Assembly: GCF_002858925.1 (NCBI RefSeq)
Contig: NZ_PJRS01000017.1
Span: 1-64,000, forward strand
From: Caulobacter zeae
GTDB taxonomy: Bacteria > Pseudomonadota > Alphaproteobacteria > Caulobacterales > Caulobacteraceae
Direction of reading: 5' to 3'
Length of the DNA stretch: 64,000 nucleotides
The notes beneath the pieces were generated by a model. That model saw only the letters and a list, made by a program, of their open reading frames with translations, did no database searches and had not been told where the DNA came from. Made by a program: the position numbers and the translations under genes. Of this stretch, positions 42,323-50,749 are shown one piece after another (positions within the stretch are counted from its first letter, which is position 1; each line of letters begins with the position of its first letter).

Positions 42323-43174
42323 TCAGCCCCCCGGGCCTTTCTGGAAGTATTTGAAGTAGTCGCTGTCGGGCGACAGGACGAAGGTGGTGTCGCCCTTGCC
42401 CAGCGACTGCTCGTAGGCCTGCATCGAGCGGTAGAAGGCGGCGAAGGACGGGTCGCGGCCGAAGCTGGAGGCGAACAGCTGGGCGCGCTGGGCGTCGGCC
42501 TCGCCTCGGATCTTTTCGGCTTCCTCGTAGGCGGTGGCGACGATCTCGCGGCGCTGCTGCTCGCCGATGGCGCGCAGCTCGGCGGCCTCCTGCTTGCGGG
42601 CCGTCTGCATCCGTTCGTAGACGGCCTGCTGGTTGGGCTCGGGCAGGTCGGCGCGCTTGATGCGCACGTCGATGATCTGGATGCCGAGGTTCGAGGCCTT
42701 GACCTGGCGGGCCACCTCGTCGCGGATCGCGGCCATGATCTGCGCGCGCTTGCCGGCGATCACATCGCCGGAGTCGGCGCGGCCGATCTGCTCGCGCAGG
42801 GCGGCGTTGACGATGCGGTCCAGGCGGTCGCGGGCCACGGTCTCGCTGCCCAGCGCCCGGAAGAACTGGCGGGTGTCGGAGATCCGGTAGCGGACGAAGG
42901 CGTCGACCACCAGCTTCTGCTGGTCGGCGGCGGTCACTTCCTCCTGGTTGGCCGACAGGTCGATGTTGCGCTTGTCGAAGCGCAGCACGTTGTCGATCGG
43001 CGACTTCAGGTGCAGGCCGGGCGAGGTGACCACGGCGACGGGATCGCCGAAGCGCACCACCAGGGCCTGTTGGCGCTGGTCGACCTTGTAGACCGTGGTG
43101 CTGACCAGGATCAGCGCGCCGACCGCGGCGACGCCGGCGGCGATCAGGGGCGTGTTGCTGGCGGGGCGGCTCAT
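42323..43174 (-). CDS. hflC: FtsH-protease modulator HflC
   Basis: 283 residues. One N-terminal membrane helix (AAGVAAVGALILVSTTVYK), then an SPFH/band-7 domain: VVRFGDPVAVVTSPGLHLKS, RYRISDTRQFFRAL, IQIIDVRIKRADLP. HflC with HflK forms a large cage around FtsH in the inner membrane. Its ATG overlaps the hflK stop (ATGA). Confidence 0.93.
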   Translation of the reverse strand: MSRPASNTPLIAAGVAAVGALILVSTTVYKVDQRQQALVVRFGDPVAVVTSPGLHLKSPIDNVLRFDKRNIDLSANQEEVTAADQQKLVVDAFVRYRISDTRQFFRALGSETVARDRLDRIVNAALREQIGRADSGDVIAGKRAQIMAAIRDEVARQVKASNLGIQIIDVRIKRADLPEPNQQAVYERMQTARKQEAAELRAIGEQQRREIVATAYEEAEKIRGEADAQRAQLFASSFGRDPSFAAFYRSMQAYEQSLGKGDTTFVLSPDSDYFKYFQKGPGG

Positions 43175-44286
43175 CGGGCGACTCCGTCGCTGGCGGCAGG
43201 GGCGGAGGCGGCCGGCGCGACGGGCCTGGCGCGGAAGGTGTCCGACGGCAGGATCACCGGGGCGTTGGCGCCCTTGTTGTCGACGATGACCTTGTTGGAG
43301 TTGGCCAGCACGCGCTGCATGGTCTCGATATAGAGGCGCTCGCGCGTCACGGCCGGGGCCAGCTTGTACTGGTCGTAGACCTGGTTGAAGCGGGCCGCGT
43401 CGCCCGAGGCCTCGCGCACCACCTGCTCGCGATAGCCCTTGGCCTGCTGGATCACCTGGGCGGCCTCGCCGCGGGCGACGTTGGCGGCCGACTGGGCGTT
43501 CTGGGCCGCGCGCTGCACGTCGCGGAAGGCGTCGACGACCGGCTCGGGGGCGTTGGCCACCTGGATGCGGACGCCCTCGATATGGACGCCGATGTCGTAG
43601 CGATCGAGCACCCGCTGCATCAGGATGCGGGTCTGGGCCTCGACCTCGCCACGGCCGTTGGTGAGGATCGGGGTGAGGGCGGTCTTGCCGACCACCTCGC
43701 GCATGGCGCTTTCGGCCACGTCCTTGAGCACGACGTTCGGCTCGCGGACGTTGAACACGTACTTGCCGGCGTCAGACACGCGCCACTGCACCGTGAACGA
43801 CAGGTCGACGATGTTCTCGTCGCCGGTCAGCATCAGGCGCTCGGCCGGGACCTCGGCGCCGGGCACGCCGCCGATGTCGAGGGTCTGGATCGAGGTGACG
43901 GGCACGCGCTGCACGGCCTCGAACGGCCAGGGCAGGTGATAGCGCAGGCCAGGATTGCTGGTGCGGCTATAGGCGCCGAAGGTGGTGACCACGCCCTGCT
44001 GGTTAGGCTGGACGACATAGGTCCCCGTCAGCAGCCACAGGCCGACCACGGCGCCGGCGCCCAGCATGATCGCCTTGCCGCGGCCGGGGCCGCCGAAGGT
44101 GGCGCGCAGGCGCTCGGTGACGCGCTCGAGCAGCTCGCTGACGTCGATCGGAGGCGGCGGAACGCCAGGCGGGCCGGATGCGGGGCGGCGGCCGGGGTCG
44201 GACTTGTTCCGCCCACCGTCGTTCTTGTCGTCGCCCGGCGGGGGAGAGCCCCAGGGGCCGGGTCCGGCGTTGTCGTTCCAGGGCAT
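43171..44286 (-). CDS. hflK: FtsH-protease modulator HflK
   Basis: 371 residues. A Gly/Pro-rich cytoplasmic start (MPWNDNAGPGPWGSPPPGDD) is typical of HflK, followed by a membrane helix (AIMLGAGAVVGLWLLTGTYV) and a band-7 domain (NQQGVVTTFGAYSRTSNPGL, YHLPWPFEAVQRVPV). First gene of the hflKC pair, divergent from mrp with about 105 bases of shared promoter region. Confidence 0.94.
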   Translation of the reverse strand: MPWNDNAGPGPWGSPPPGDDKNDGGRNKSDPGRRPASGPPGVPPPPIDVSELLERVTERLRATFGGPGRGKAIMLGAGAVVGLWLLTGTYVVQPNQQGVVTTFGAYSRTSNPGLRYHLPWPFEAVQRVPVTSIQTLDIGGVPGAEVPAERLMLTGDENIVDLSFTVQWRVSDAGKYVFNVREPNVVLKDVAESAMREVVGKTALTPILTNGRGEVEAQTRILMQRVLDRYDIGVHIEGVRIQVANAPEPVVDAFRDVQRAAQNAQSAANVARGEAAQVIQQAKGYREQVVREASGDAARFNQVYDQYKLAPAVTRERLYIETMQRVLANSNKVIVDNKGANAPVILPSDTFRARPVAPAASAPAASDGVAR

Positions 44287-44391
44287 GGGCGGCGCTATCT
44301 TCCCGTCGCTCGTTCTTGCGGATGGCGGGGTTGTAAAAGCCCCCCCGTACGCGGATATGAGGACCCCCGCACGACAAGGCAAGATAAAGAC

Positions 44392-45504
44392 GTGACCGCG
44401 ACCCCTTCCGCCACTCCTGAAGACGCCCGCGAGGCCCTGGATCGCATCGAGGATCCGGCCACCGGTCTTGGCCTGGTCAAGGCCGGCCTGGTGCAGGGCC
44501 TGGTGGTGCGCGAAGGCAAGGCGGGCTTCGTCCTGGAGGTTCCGGCCGCGCGGGTCGGCGGCTATGGCCCGGTGCGCGAGGCGGCCGAAAAGGCCCTGGC
44601 GGCGCTGCCCGGGATCACCCGCGCCCAGGTGGTGCTGACCGCCCAGGCTCCGGCCGAGACCACGCGGGTTCGCAAGGGCGCCCGCGTGGCCGATGACCCA
44701 CAGGCCCAGGTCGGTCCGCCGCCGGCCTCGGAAAAGCCCGCTCACGTGCGCCACGTCATCGCCGTGGCCTCTGGCAAGGGCGGGGTGGGCAAGTCGACGG
44801 TCTCGACCAACCTGGCCTGCGCCCTGGCGGGGCTGGGCCTGAAGGTGGGTCTGCTGGACGCCGACATCTACGGCCCCTCGGCCCCGCGGATGATGGGCGT
44901 CGAGGGCGAGCCGACCTTCGAGGACAAGAAGCTGCTGCCCATGCAGGCGCATGGCGTGAAGCTGATGTCGATCGGCTTCATGGTCGATGAGGGCAGGGCG
45001 ATGATCTGGCGCGGCCCGATGGCCTCGTCGGCGGTGCGCCAGCTGATCCACGACGTGGCCTGGGGCAGCGAAGCCGAGCCGCTGGATGTGCTGGTCGTCG
45101 ACCTGCCGCCGGGCACCGGCGACATCCACCTGACCCTGGTGCAGAAGCTGCGCATCGACGGGGTGGTGCTGGTCACCACGCCGCAGGAGATCGCCCTGAT
45201 CGACGCGCGTCGGGCGGCGGCGATGTTCGCCAAGACCGCGACGCCGATCCTGGGTCTCGTCGAGAACATGGCCTTCTTCGCCGACCCGGCGACCGGCGCG
45301 CCGATCCCGATCTTCGGCTCGGGAGGCGGCGTGGCCGAGGCCCAGGCGCTGGGTACGCCGGTGCTGGCTCAGGTGCCGATCGAGATGAGCGTCCGCGAAG
45401 CGGGCGACGCCGGGCGGCCGGTGGTGCTGGCCGCGCCGGACAGCGCGGCGGCCAAGGCGTTCGTCGAGGCGGCCAGCGCGGTGTGGAAGAGCATTTCGCA
45501 TTAG
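44392..45504 (+). CDS. mrp: Mrp/ApbC-type iron-sulphur carrier ATPase
   Basis: 370 residues from GTG 44392. An N-terminal MIP18-like domain (REALDRIEDPATGLGLVKAG) is followed by a P-loop domain with the deviant Walker A ASGKGGVGKST, LLDADIYGPSAPRMMG and VVDLPPGTGDIHLT. Mrp proteins pass Fe-S clusters to apo-proteins. In place of the usual CxxC after ENM the sequence is AFFADPATGAPIPIFG, so the bridging cysteines are missing. Confidence 0.92.
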   Translation: MTATPSATPEDAREALDRIEDPATGLGLVKAGLVQGLVVREGKAGFVLEVPAARVGGYGPVREAAEKALAALPGITRAQVVLTAQAPAETTRVRKGARVADDPQAQVGPPPASEKPAHVRHVIAVASGKGGVGKSTVSTNLACALAGLGLKVGLLDADIYGPSAPRMMGVEGEPTFEDKKLLPMQAHGVKLMSIGFMVDEGRAMIWRGPMASSAVRQLIHDVAWGSEAEPLDVLVVDLPPGTGDIHLTLVQKLRIDGVVLVTTPQEIALIDARRAAAMFAKTATPILGLVENMAFFADPATGAPIPIFGSGGGVAEAQALGTPVLAQVPIEMSVREAGDAGRPVVLAAPDSAAAKAFVEAASAVWKSISH

Positions 45505-45514
45505 AACCAAAGAC

Positions 45515-45642
45515 GCTCCCCCTGAAGGGGGAGCTGTCGCGGAGCGACTGAGAGGGAAGTTGCTGCTGACTCCGCAACCGCTTCGACCTCATCAGGAACT
45601 CCCCCCTCCGGCCCTCTGGGCCACCTCCCCTTCAGGGGGAGG
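45515..45642. repeat. Composite intergenic repeat, copy 4
   Basis: Between the convergent mrp and lipoprotein genes. Begins GCTCCCCCTGAAGGGGGAGC with inner stem GTCGCGGAGCGAC; ends GGCCCTCTGGGCC then CCTCCCCTTCAGGGGGAGG. A GACTC (GANTC) site lies in the middle. Direct-repeat relation to copy 3. Confidence 0.8.
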
Positions 45643-45653
45643 ATCTTGGCGCG

Positions 45654-46502
45654 TCAGTCGCTCGTCGGGCCTTGCGGCGTCGCCGGCTGGGCCGGTTGCG
45701 GGGCGGCGGGTACAGGGGTGATGGGGTAGGCGGGCTTGCGCTTGCCCTTGGCGGCTTCGGGCGGGGCTTCCGCGGCCGGCGGGGCGTGGACGTCGGGGAT
45801 CGGCTCGACGGTGGGGCCGACCACCGAGGGCTTGGGCTTGGGCGGCGGAGGCGGCGGCGCATCCTTGCCGCCCATGAACGGGAAGCGGCGCTTCTTGTTC
45901 TCCGGCTCGGGCTGGGCCTCGCCGCGGTGCTGGGGCGTGGCCGGCGGCATGCAGCCGCGCGCCTCGCCCAGGCCCTTGAGATAGGCGCGGCGAACGGCGC
46001 CGGCGGCCATGGCCGATTGCACGAGGCGGTCGTGCTTCTCGGCGCCCGACAGCTTGCGCACCCAGCCGCGCATAGGGATCAGGTCCTGCGCGGCGCTGGC
46101 CATGGCGCCCAGGGCCGCGTCGCCGGCGGCCTTGCGACCGCGGTCCATCAGGTCCTCGTCCTCGCCCGGCGGGATCTGGTCGAGGTCGATCCCCAGCGCC
46201 GCATCGAGCGGCTTCACCAGGGCCGTCAGCTGGCCGCAGCTGGAGGGTTGGGGCCGGGCGTAGGGGTCCTGCATGGCTTCCAGCAGCACGGGCGGGATCT
46301 TGGTGCGCATCAGGTTGACGTCGCGCAGCGGGGCGGTGACCGCGCCGCCGAGGCCGTCCTTGTTGGCCTCGGAGGTGGTCTGGATCTTGTCGGGGTTCTC
46401 GACCTCGGCCGGAGATGCAGCGGCCTGGGGAGCGGGCTCGCGCGTGGTGGCGCAGGCGGCCAGCAGGGGCAGCGCGGCGGCGAGGAGGAGCAGACTTCGC
46501 AT
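45654..46502 (-). CDS. Hypothetical lipoprotein
   Basis: 282 residues. The N-terminus MRSLLLLAAALPLLAAC has a lipobox ending in Cys-17, so the protein should be lipid-anchored. The middle is helical (DRGRKAAGDAALGAMASAAQ; DRLVQSAMAAGAVRRAYLKG) and the C-terminal 100 residues are Pro-rich and disordered. No family recognised. Confidence 0.75.
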   Translation of the reverse strand: MRSLLLLAAALPLLAACATTREPAPQAAASPAEVENPDKIQTTSEANKDGLGGAVTAPLRDVNLMRTKIPPVLLEAMQDPYARPQPSSCGQLTALVKPLDAALGIDLDQIPPGEDEDLMDRGRKAAGDAALGAMASAAQDLIPMRGWVRKLSGAEKHDRLVQSAMAAGAVRRAYLKGLGEARGCMPPATPQHRGEAQPEPENKKRRFPFMGGKDAPPPPPPKPKPSVVGPTVEPIPDVHAPPAAEAPPEAAKGKRKPAYPITPVPAAPQPAQPATPQGPTSD

Positions 46503-46697
46503 GACTTGACCCTAACGCGCGAGAAGCCGTGTCGTCATCCGCCGTGTCGCGTGCGAATCGAACAGCCCCCCGAAGAGGTCGCGGAGGTTGCGGGCCGACT
46601 ACGGCCTAGATTGGGCGGGCGGGTGAACCAGGCGACGCCGGCCCCCGCTGGATATCCAGGTCGGGGCTGATTTCGTTCAGGTTTTCGGAGAAGAGTT

Positions 46698-46772
46698 TGG
46701 TGGGCCGGCTGGGATTCGAACCCAGGACCATTCGATTAAAAGTCGAATGCTCTACCACTGAGCTACCGGCCC
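46698..46772 (-). tRNA. tRNA-Lys (anticodon TTT)
   Basis: 75 bases with encoded CCA. Minus strand: acceptor GGGCCGG paired with CCGGCCC, D-arm AGCTC-AGTGGTA-GAGC, anticodon stem-loop ATTCGA-CTTTTAA-TCGAAT, T-arm CTGGG-TTCGAAT-CCCAG. The TTT anticodon between C-pyrimidine and purines gives lysine. Confidence 0.96.
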
Positions 46773-46999
46773 GCTGTCGACACGGAAGGCCGTGAGAAGC
46801 GGCGCGGACCATAGTCGGGCGTCGGCTGCGTCGCAAGCCGGGTTTCGACCGTGGCTGTGGATGGGATTGCAATTAAATCCCACATCATGAGCAAGTGTGG
46901 CGATATGTGAAATATCTTGCGTCCGTGCCCGTTCTTCGGGATGGTCCGGCGCAGAATGACGGCCGCGGGTCGCGGTACGAAGGGGGAGGCGAATCCGGG
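46773..46999. other. Intergenic region between tRNA-Lys and the rhamnogalacturonan locus
   Basis: 227 bases without a supported gene. It should hold the tRNA-Lys promoter (minus strand) and the promoter of the CE12 esterase gene (plus strand). AT-rich stretches occur near 46865-46915. No firm -35/-10 pair or operator was identified. Confidence 0.4.
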
Positions 47000-48250
47000 A
47001 TGCAGCTTGCGCGACGCAGTGTTCTGGCCGGCTTGCTGCTGGCCCCCGCGACCGCCGCCACGGCGCTGGAGGCGCAGATGACGGCCCGCAGGTTCGACTT
47101 CACCGCCAAGCCGCGCGAGGGCTTCACGCCCGTCGCCGCCGATCGCCTGTATGACGCCGCCAGCGGCTATGGCTTCGAGCCAGGCGAGGGGCGGTCGTTT
47201 TCCGTCGCCGTGCCCGAGGGCGACTGGCGTGTGACGCTCGAGGTCGAAGGTGGCGCCGACCTGACCGTCAAGGCCGAGTCCCGCCGGCTGATGGCCGAGC
47301 AGATCCGCACCAAGGCCAAGGAGCGCCGCGAGGTGACGTTCGTGGTCAACACCCGCGACGCCTCGCTGCCGCCGCCGCCCAAGAACGCTCCGGGCGGGAC
47401 CGGCGTGATCCTCAATCCGCGCGAGAAGGGCACGCCCAACTGGGATGACAGGCTGACCGTCGAGTTCTGCGGTCCCGCGCCGAAGGTGGCGCGCATGACG
47501 GTCGAGGCCGCCAGCGTGCCGCGCGTCTTCCTGCTGGGCGACTCCACGGTCACCGACCAACCGTTCGAGCCGGCCGCCGGCTGGGGCCAGATGCTGCCCA
47601 GGTTCTTCGCCCCGACGGTGTCGGTGGCCAGCCACGCCGAGTCCGGCGAGACCATGAAGTCGTTCCTGATGGAGCACCGGCTGGACAAGGTGCTGAGCCA
47701 GACGCGGGCCGGCGACTTCGCGCTGATCCAGTTCGGCCACAACGACCAGAAGGAAAACTGGCCCCAGACCTATGTGGCCGCCGACAGCACCTATCGCGAC
47801 TACCTGAGGGCCTATGTCGGCGAGTTCCGGCGGCGCAAGGCCACGCCGGTGCTGGCGACCTCGATGCATCGCCGTCGGTTCGACGGCGAGGGCAGGATCA
47901 TCAACACCCACGGCGATTATCCGGCCGCGGTGCTGGCGGTGGGGGCTGAGCTGGGTGTGCCGGTCATCGACCTGGCGGCCATGAGCAAGGTGTTCTACGA
48001 GGCCCTGGGCCCGGCGCAGTCTCCGAAGGCCTTCGCCGACGGCGGCAAGGACATCACCCACCACGACAACTACGGCGCCTACGAGCTGGCGCGCTGCATC
48101 GTGGAGGGGATCAAGGCCGGCGTGCCCGAGCTGGCGCGCCATCTTGCCGCCGACGTCGGGTCGTTCGATCCGGCCAGACCTACGCCGCCCGACAGCTTCG
48201 TCATGGCTCCCAGCGCGGCCCGCAGCAATGCGGCCCTGCGCGGCAACTGA
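47000..48250 (+). CDS. Rhamnogalacturonan acetylesterase-like SGNH hydrolase (CE12)
   Basis: 416 residues. A twin-arginine-like signal (ARRSVLAGLLLAPATA) is followed by an N-terminal beta domain of about 130 residues (LYDAASGYGFEPGEGR) and an SGNH domain: FLLGDSTVTD with nucleophile Ser-182, SHAESGETMKSF, IQFGHNDQKE, and ITHHDNYGA with the Asp/His pair. These match CE12 enzymes that remove acetyl groups from rhamnogalacturonan I. It heads a plus-strand set with an esterase and GH28. Confidence 0.88.
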   Translation: MQLARRSVLAGLLLAPATAATALEAQMTARRFDFTAKPREGFTPVAADRLYDAASGYGFEPGEGRSFSVAVPEGDWRVTLEVEGGADLTVKAESRRLMAEQIRTKAKERREVTFVVNTRDASLPPPPKNAPGGTGVILNPREKGTPNWDDRLTVEFCGPAPKVARMTVEAASVPRVFLLGDSTVTDQPFEPAAGWGQMLPRFFAPTVSVASHAESGETMKSFLMEHRLDKVLSQTRAGDFALIQFGHNDQKENWPQTYVAADSTYRDYLRAYVGEFRRRKATPVLATSMHRRRFDGEGRIINTHGDYPAAVLAVGAELGVPVIDLAAMSKVFYEALGPAQSPKAFADGGKDITHHDNYGAYELARCIVEGIKAGVPELARHLAADVGSFDPARPTPPDSFVMAPSAARSNAALRGN

Positions 48251-48269
48251 CTTCTCGCGAGGTTTTCCG

Positions 48270-49247
48270 ATGATCGACCGTCGCTCCCTGCTGGCCCTGG
48301 CCGGCGCGACCGCCGCCAGCCCCGCTCTGGCGCAGACCACGCCCCAGACCTCGGCCCCGGCCCCCAAGCCGACGCTGGAGATCCAGCCGATCTGGCCGGG
48401 CAAGGCCCCGGGCGGCGAGAAGGTCACCGTCAAGGAACAGGTGATCCTGCGCACCCCGGGCGGCGATCCCAACGACACGGCCTTCCTCAACATCACCGAC
48501 CCGGTGCTGATGATGCGCCGGCCGGCAAAGCCCAACGGCGCGGCGATCCTGATGATCCCCGGCGGCGGCTACAAGCGCGTGGCGGTCAGCAAGGCGGGCG
48601 GGGCCATCGACAGGTGGATCGCCGACCAGGGCGTGACCGCCTTCGTCATGACCTACCGCCTGCCGGCCGACGGCTGGGCGGCGGGACCGGACGTGGCCTT
48701 GCAGGACGCCCAGCGGGCCATCCGCATCATCCGCTCGCGGGCCGCCGAGCTGGGCCTGGATCCGGCGCGCGTCGGCGTGATGGGCTTCTCGGCCGGCGGA
48801 CACCTCGCGGGCCGTCTGTCGACCCAGTTCAAGCGCGAGACCTACGCGCCGATCGACGCCATCGACCAGCTTTCGACCCGGCCGTCGGTAGCGGGGCTGT
48901 TTTATCCGGTGGTGACCATGCAGGCGCCGTTCGCGCATGGCGCCTCGATGAAGGAACTGCTGGCGGGCGACGCCTCCGAAGCGCGCCGCAAGGCCGCCTC
49001 GCTGGAGCTGGACGTGCCGGCCGACACGCCGCCGACCTTCATCGCCACCGCCGCCGACGACAAGGTGGTGCCGGCCGACAACAGCTTGCTTCTCTACTCG
49101 GCCCTGCGCGCGGCCGGCGTGCCCAGCGAGCTGCACATGTTCGAGAAGGGCGGCCACGGCTTCGGCGTAACCGGTCCGCAGGGCATGGACATGGGCTGGC
49201 CGCAGCTTTTGCCGCCGTTCCTGCGCCGCCACGGCCTCTACACGTGA
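48270..49247 (+). CDS. Exported alpha/beta-hydrolase esterase (acetyl-xylan/pectin esterase-like)
   Basis: 325 residues with a twin-arginine-like signal (IDRRSLLALAGATAASPALA). Oxyanion region MIPGGGYKRVAVSKAG, nucleophile elbow GVMGFSAGGHLAG (Ser-174), Asp in ATAADDKVVPADN and His in EKGGHGFG complete the triad. The family removes acetyl or other ester groups from plant polysaccharides. It lies 19 bases after the CE12 gene and overlaps the GH28 gene by GTGA. Confidence 0.85.
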   Translation: MIDRRSLLALAGATAASPALAQTTPQTSAPAPKPTLEIQPIWPGKAPGGEKVTVKEQVILRTPGGDPNDTAFLNITDPVLMMRRPAKPNGAAILMIPGGGYKRVAVSKAGGAIDRWIADQGVTAFVMTYRLPADGWAAGPDVALQDAQRAIRIIRSRAAELGLDPARVGVMGFSAGGHLAGRLSTQFKRETYAPIDAIDQLSTRPSVAGLFYPVVTMQAPFAHGASMKELLAGDASEARRKAASLELDVPADTPPTFIATAADDKVVPADNSLLLYSALRAAGVPSELHMFEKGGHGFGVTGPQGMDMGWPQLLPPFLRRHGLYT

Positions 49248-50689
49248 TCTTCGACGTCACGGGGTTCGGCGCCAGGGGCGACGGCGAGGCGCTGGATAGC
49301 GACGCGATCAACGCGGCCATCCAGGCCGCCCGTGCGGCCGGCGGCGGGACCGTGCGGCTGCCGGCGGGACGGTATCTCTGCTTCTCCATCCGACTGGCCA
49401 GCGGCGTGACGCTGAAGCTGGAAGACGGCTGCGTGCTGCTCGCCGCCGATCCGGCCCGGCACGGCGGCGCCTACGATCCGCCGGAGGACAACCCGCACGA
49501 CCTCTACCAGGACTTCGGTCACAGCCACTGGCGCAACAGCCTGATCTGGGGCGCGGACCTGGAGGACGTGGCCATCGAGGGCCCCGGCCGCATCGACGGC
49601 GAAGGCCTGACCCGCGAGGGGCCGGGCTCGCGCTGGCGCAAGCAGGCGGGCGAGTTTCCGCTGAGCATGGTGGGCCTTTCCGCCGAGGCGATGGCCGAGC
49701 TCGTGCCCGAGCGGGCGGCGATGATCGGTCAGGGCAACAAGGCGATCGGGCTGAAGCGCTGCCGCAAGGTTCGACTGTCGGGCTTCACGCTGGTCAGGGG
49801 CGGGCACTTCGCGGTGCTGGCCACCGGCTGCGAGGACCTGGTGATCGAGAACCTGCTGGTCGACACCAACCGCGACGGGCTGGACATCGACGGCTGCACG
49901 CGCGTGCGGATCAGCGGCTGCCGGGTCAACACGCCCAACGACGACGCCATCGTGCTGAAGGCCTCTATGGCCCTGGGCGAGGCGCTGCCGACGCAGGACG
50001 TCGAGATCGTCGGCTGCCACGTCTCGGGCTTCGATCCGGGCACGGTGCTGGACGGGAGCCTGGGCCGCGAGCAGCGGCTGTCGCCCGACCAGGACCGGGT
50101 GACCGGCCGCATCAAGATCGGCACCGAGAGCAACGGCGACTTCCGCCGGATCCGCATCGCCGACTGCGTGCTGGAGCGCTCGCGGGGCCTCGCCCTGGAG
50201 ACCGTCGACGGCGGGACCATCGAGGACGTCGAGATCAGGAACGTGCGGCTGGTCGAGATGACCAGTTCGCCGCTGTTCCTGCGCCTGGGCGCGCGGCTGC
50301 GCGGGCCCGAGGGCGCGCGGCCGGGCGCGCTGCGCCGGGTGAGCGTGAGCAACCTGGACGGCGAGGGCGCCTTCGCCGACCTGCCGGTGATCCTGGCGGG
50401 CCTGCCCGATCATCCGATCGAGGACGTGCGGCTGGAGAACCTGGCCCTGTCGTTCCTGGGCGGGGCGGAAGAGGCGGGCGTCGAGCCGCCGGAGCTGGAA
50501 GACGCCTATCCCGAGCCGCGGATGTTCGGCGATCCCCCGGCCTGGGGCCTGTGGGCGCGGCACGTGCGGGGGCTGGAGGTGACGGGGCTGTCGCTGGACG
50601 GCAACGCCGACGCCCGCTCGCCCGTGCGGGTCGACGGCCGGCCGGTCGCGCCCGAAGCGCTGGCTTCGCGTCCGCACGGTGCGGCTTAG
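49244..50689 (+). CDS. GH28 polygalacturonase/rhamnogalacturonase-like protein
   Basis: 481 residues forming a right-handed beta-helix. An N-terminal pectate-lyase-type strand (FGARGDGEALDSDAINAAI) is followed by GH28 active-site motifs: DTNRDGLDIDGC, NTPNDDAIVLKA and RIKIGTESNG. The first two supply the catalytic aspartates and the third the substrate-binding Arg-Ile-Lys. It cleaves alpha-1,4-galacturonic or Rha-GalA linkages. No signal peptide is seen after the GTG that overlaps the esterase stop, so it may work on imported oligomers. Confidence 0.88.
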   Translation: MIFDVTGFGARGDGEALDSDAINAAIQAARAAGGGTVRLPAGRYLCFSIRLASGVTLKLEDGCVLLAADPARHGGAYDPPEDNPHDLYQDFGHSHWRNSLIWGADLEDVAIEGPGRIDGEGLTREGPGSRWRKQAGEFPLSMVGLSAEAMAELVPERAAMIGQGNKAIGLKRCRKVRLSGFTLVRGGHFAVLATGCEDLVIENLLVDTNRDGLDIDGCTRVRISGCRVNTPNDDAIVLKASMALGEALPTQDVEIVGCHVSGFDPGTVLDGSLGREQRLSPDQDRVTGRIKIGTESNGDFRRIRIADCVLERSRGLALETVDGGTIEDVEIRNVRLVEMTSSPLFLRLGARLRGPEGARPGALRRVSVSNLDGEGAFADLPVILAGLPDHPIEDVRLENLALSFLGGAEEAGVEPPELEDAYPEPRMFGDPPAWGLWARHVRGLEVTGLSLDGNADARSPVRVDGRPVAPEALASRPHGAA

Positions 50690-50722
50690 CGTCGCGAGGC
50701 GCGATTAAACCGCGCGCGACGC
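50689..50722 (+). terminator. Possible terminator after the GH28 gene
   Basis: Eight-base perfect arms GCGTCGCG and CGCGACGC, 18 bases apart, directly at the GH28 stop and followed by GTCGATTTTA. The T run is short and offset, so efficiency is doubtful. It separates the pectin genes from the histidine kinase gene. Confidence 0.45.
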
Positions 50723-50749
50723 GTCGATTTTAGCACCTTCGCCTCATAG

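Noticed and set aside
46698..50689. tRNA-Lys as the integration point of a genomic island carrying the pectin genes
   Set aside because: Islands usually insert at the tRNA 3' end, which here faces left, away from the pectin genes. No integrase or direct repeat of the tRNA end was seen.
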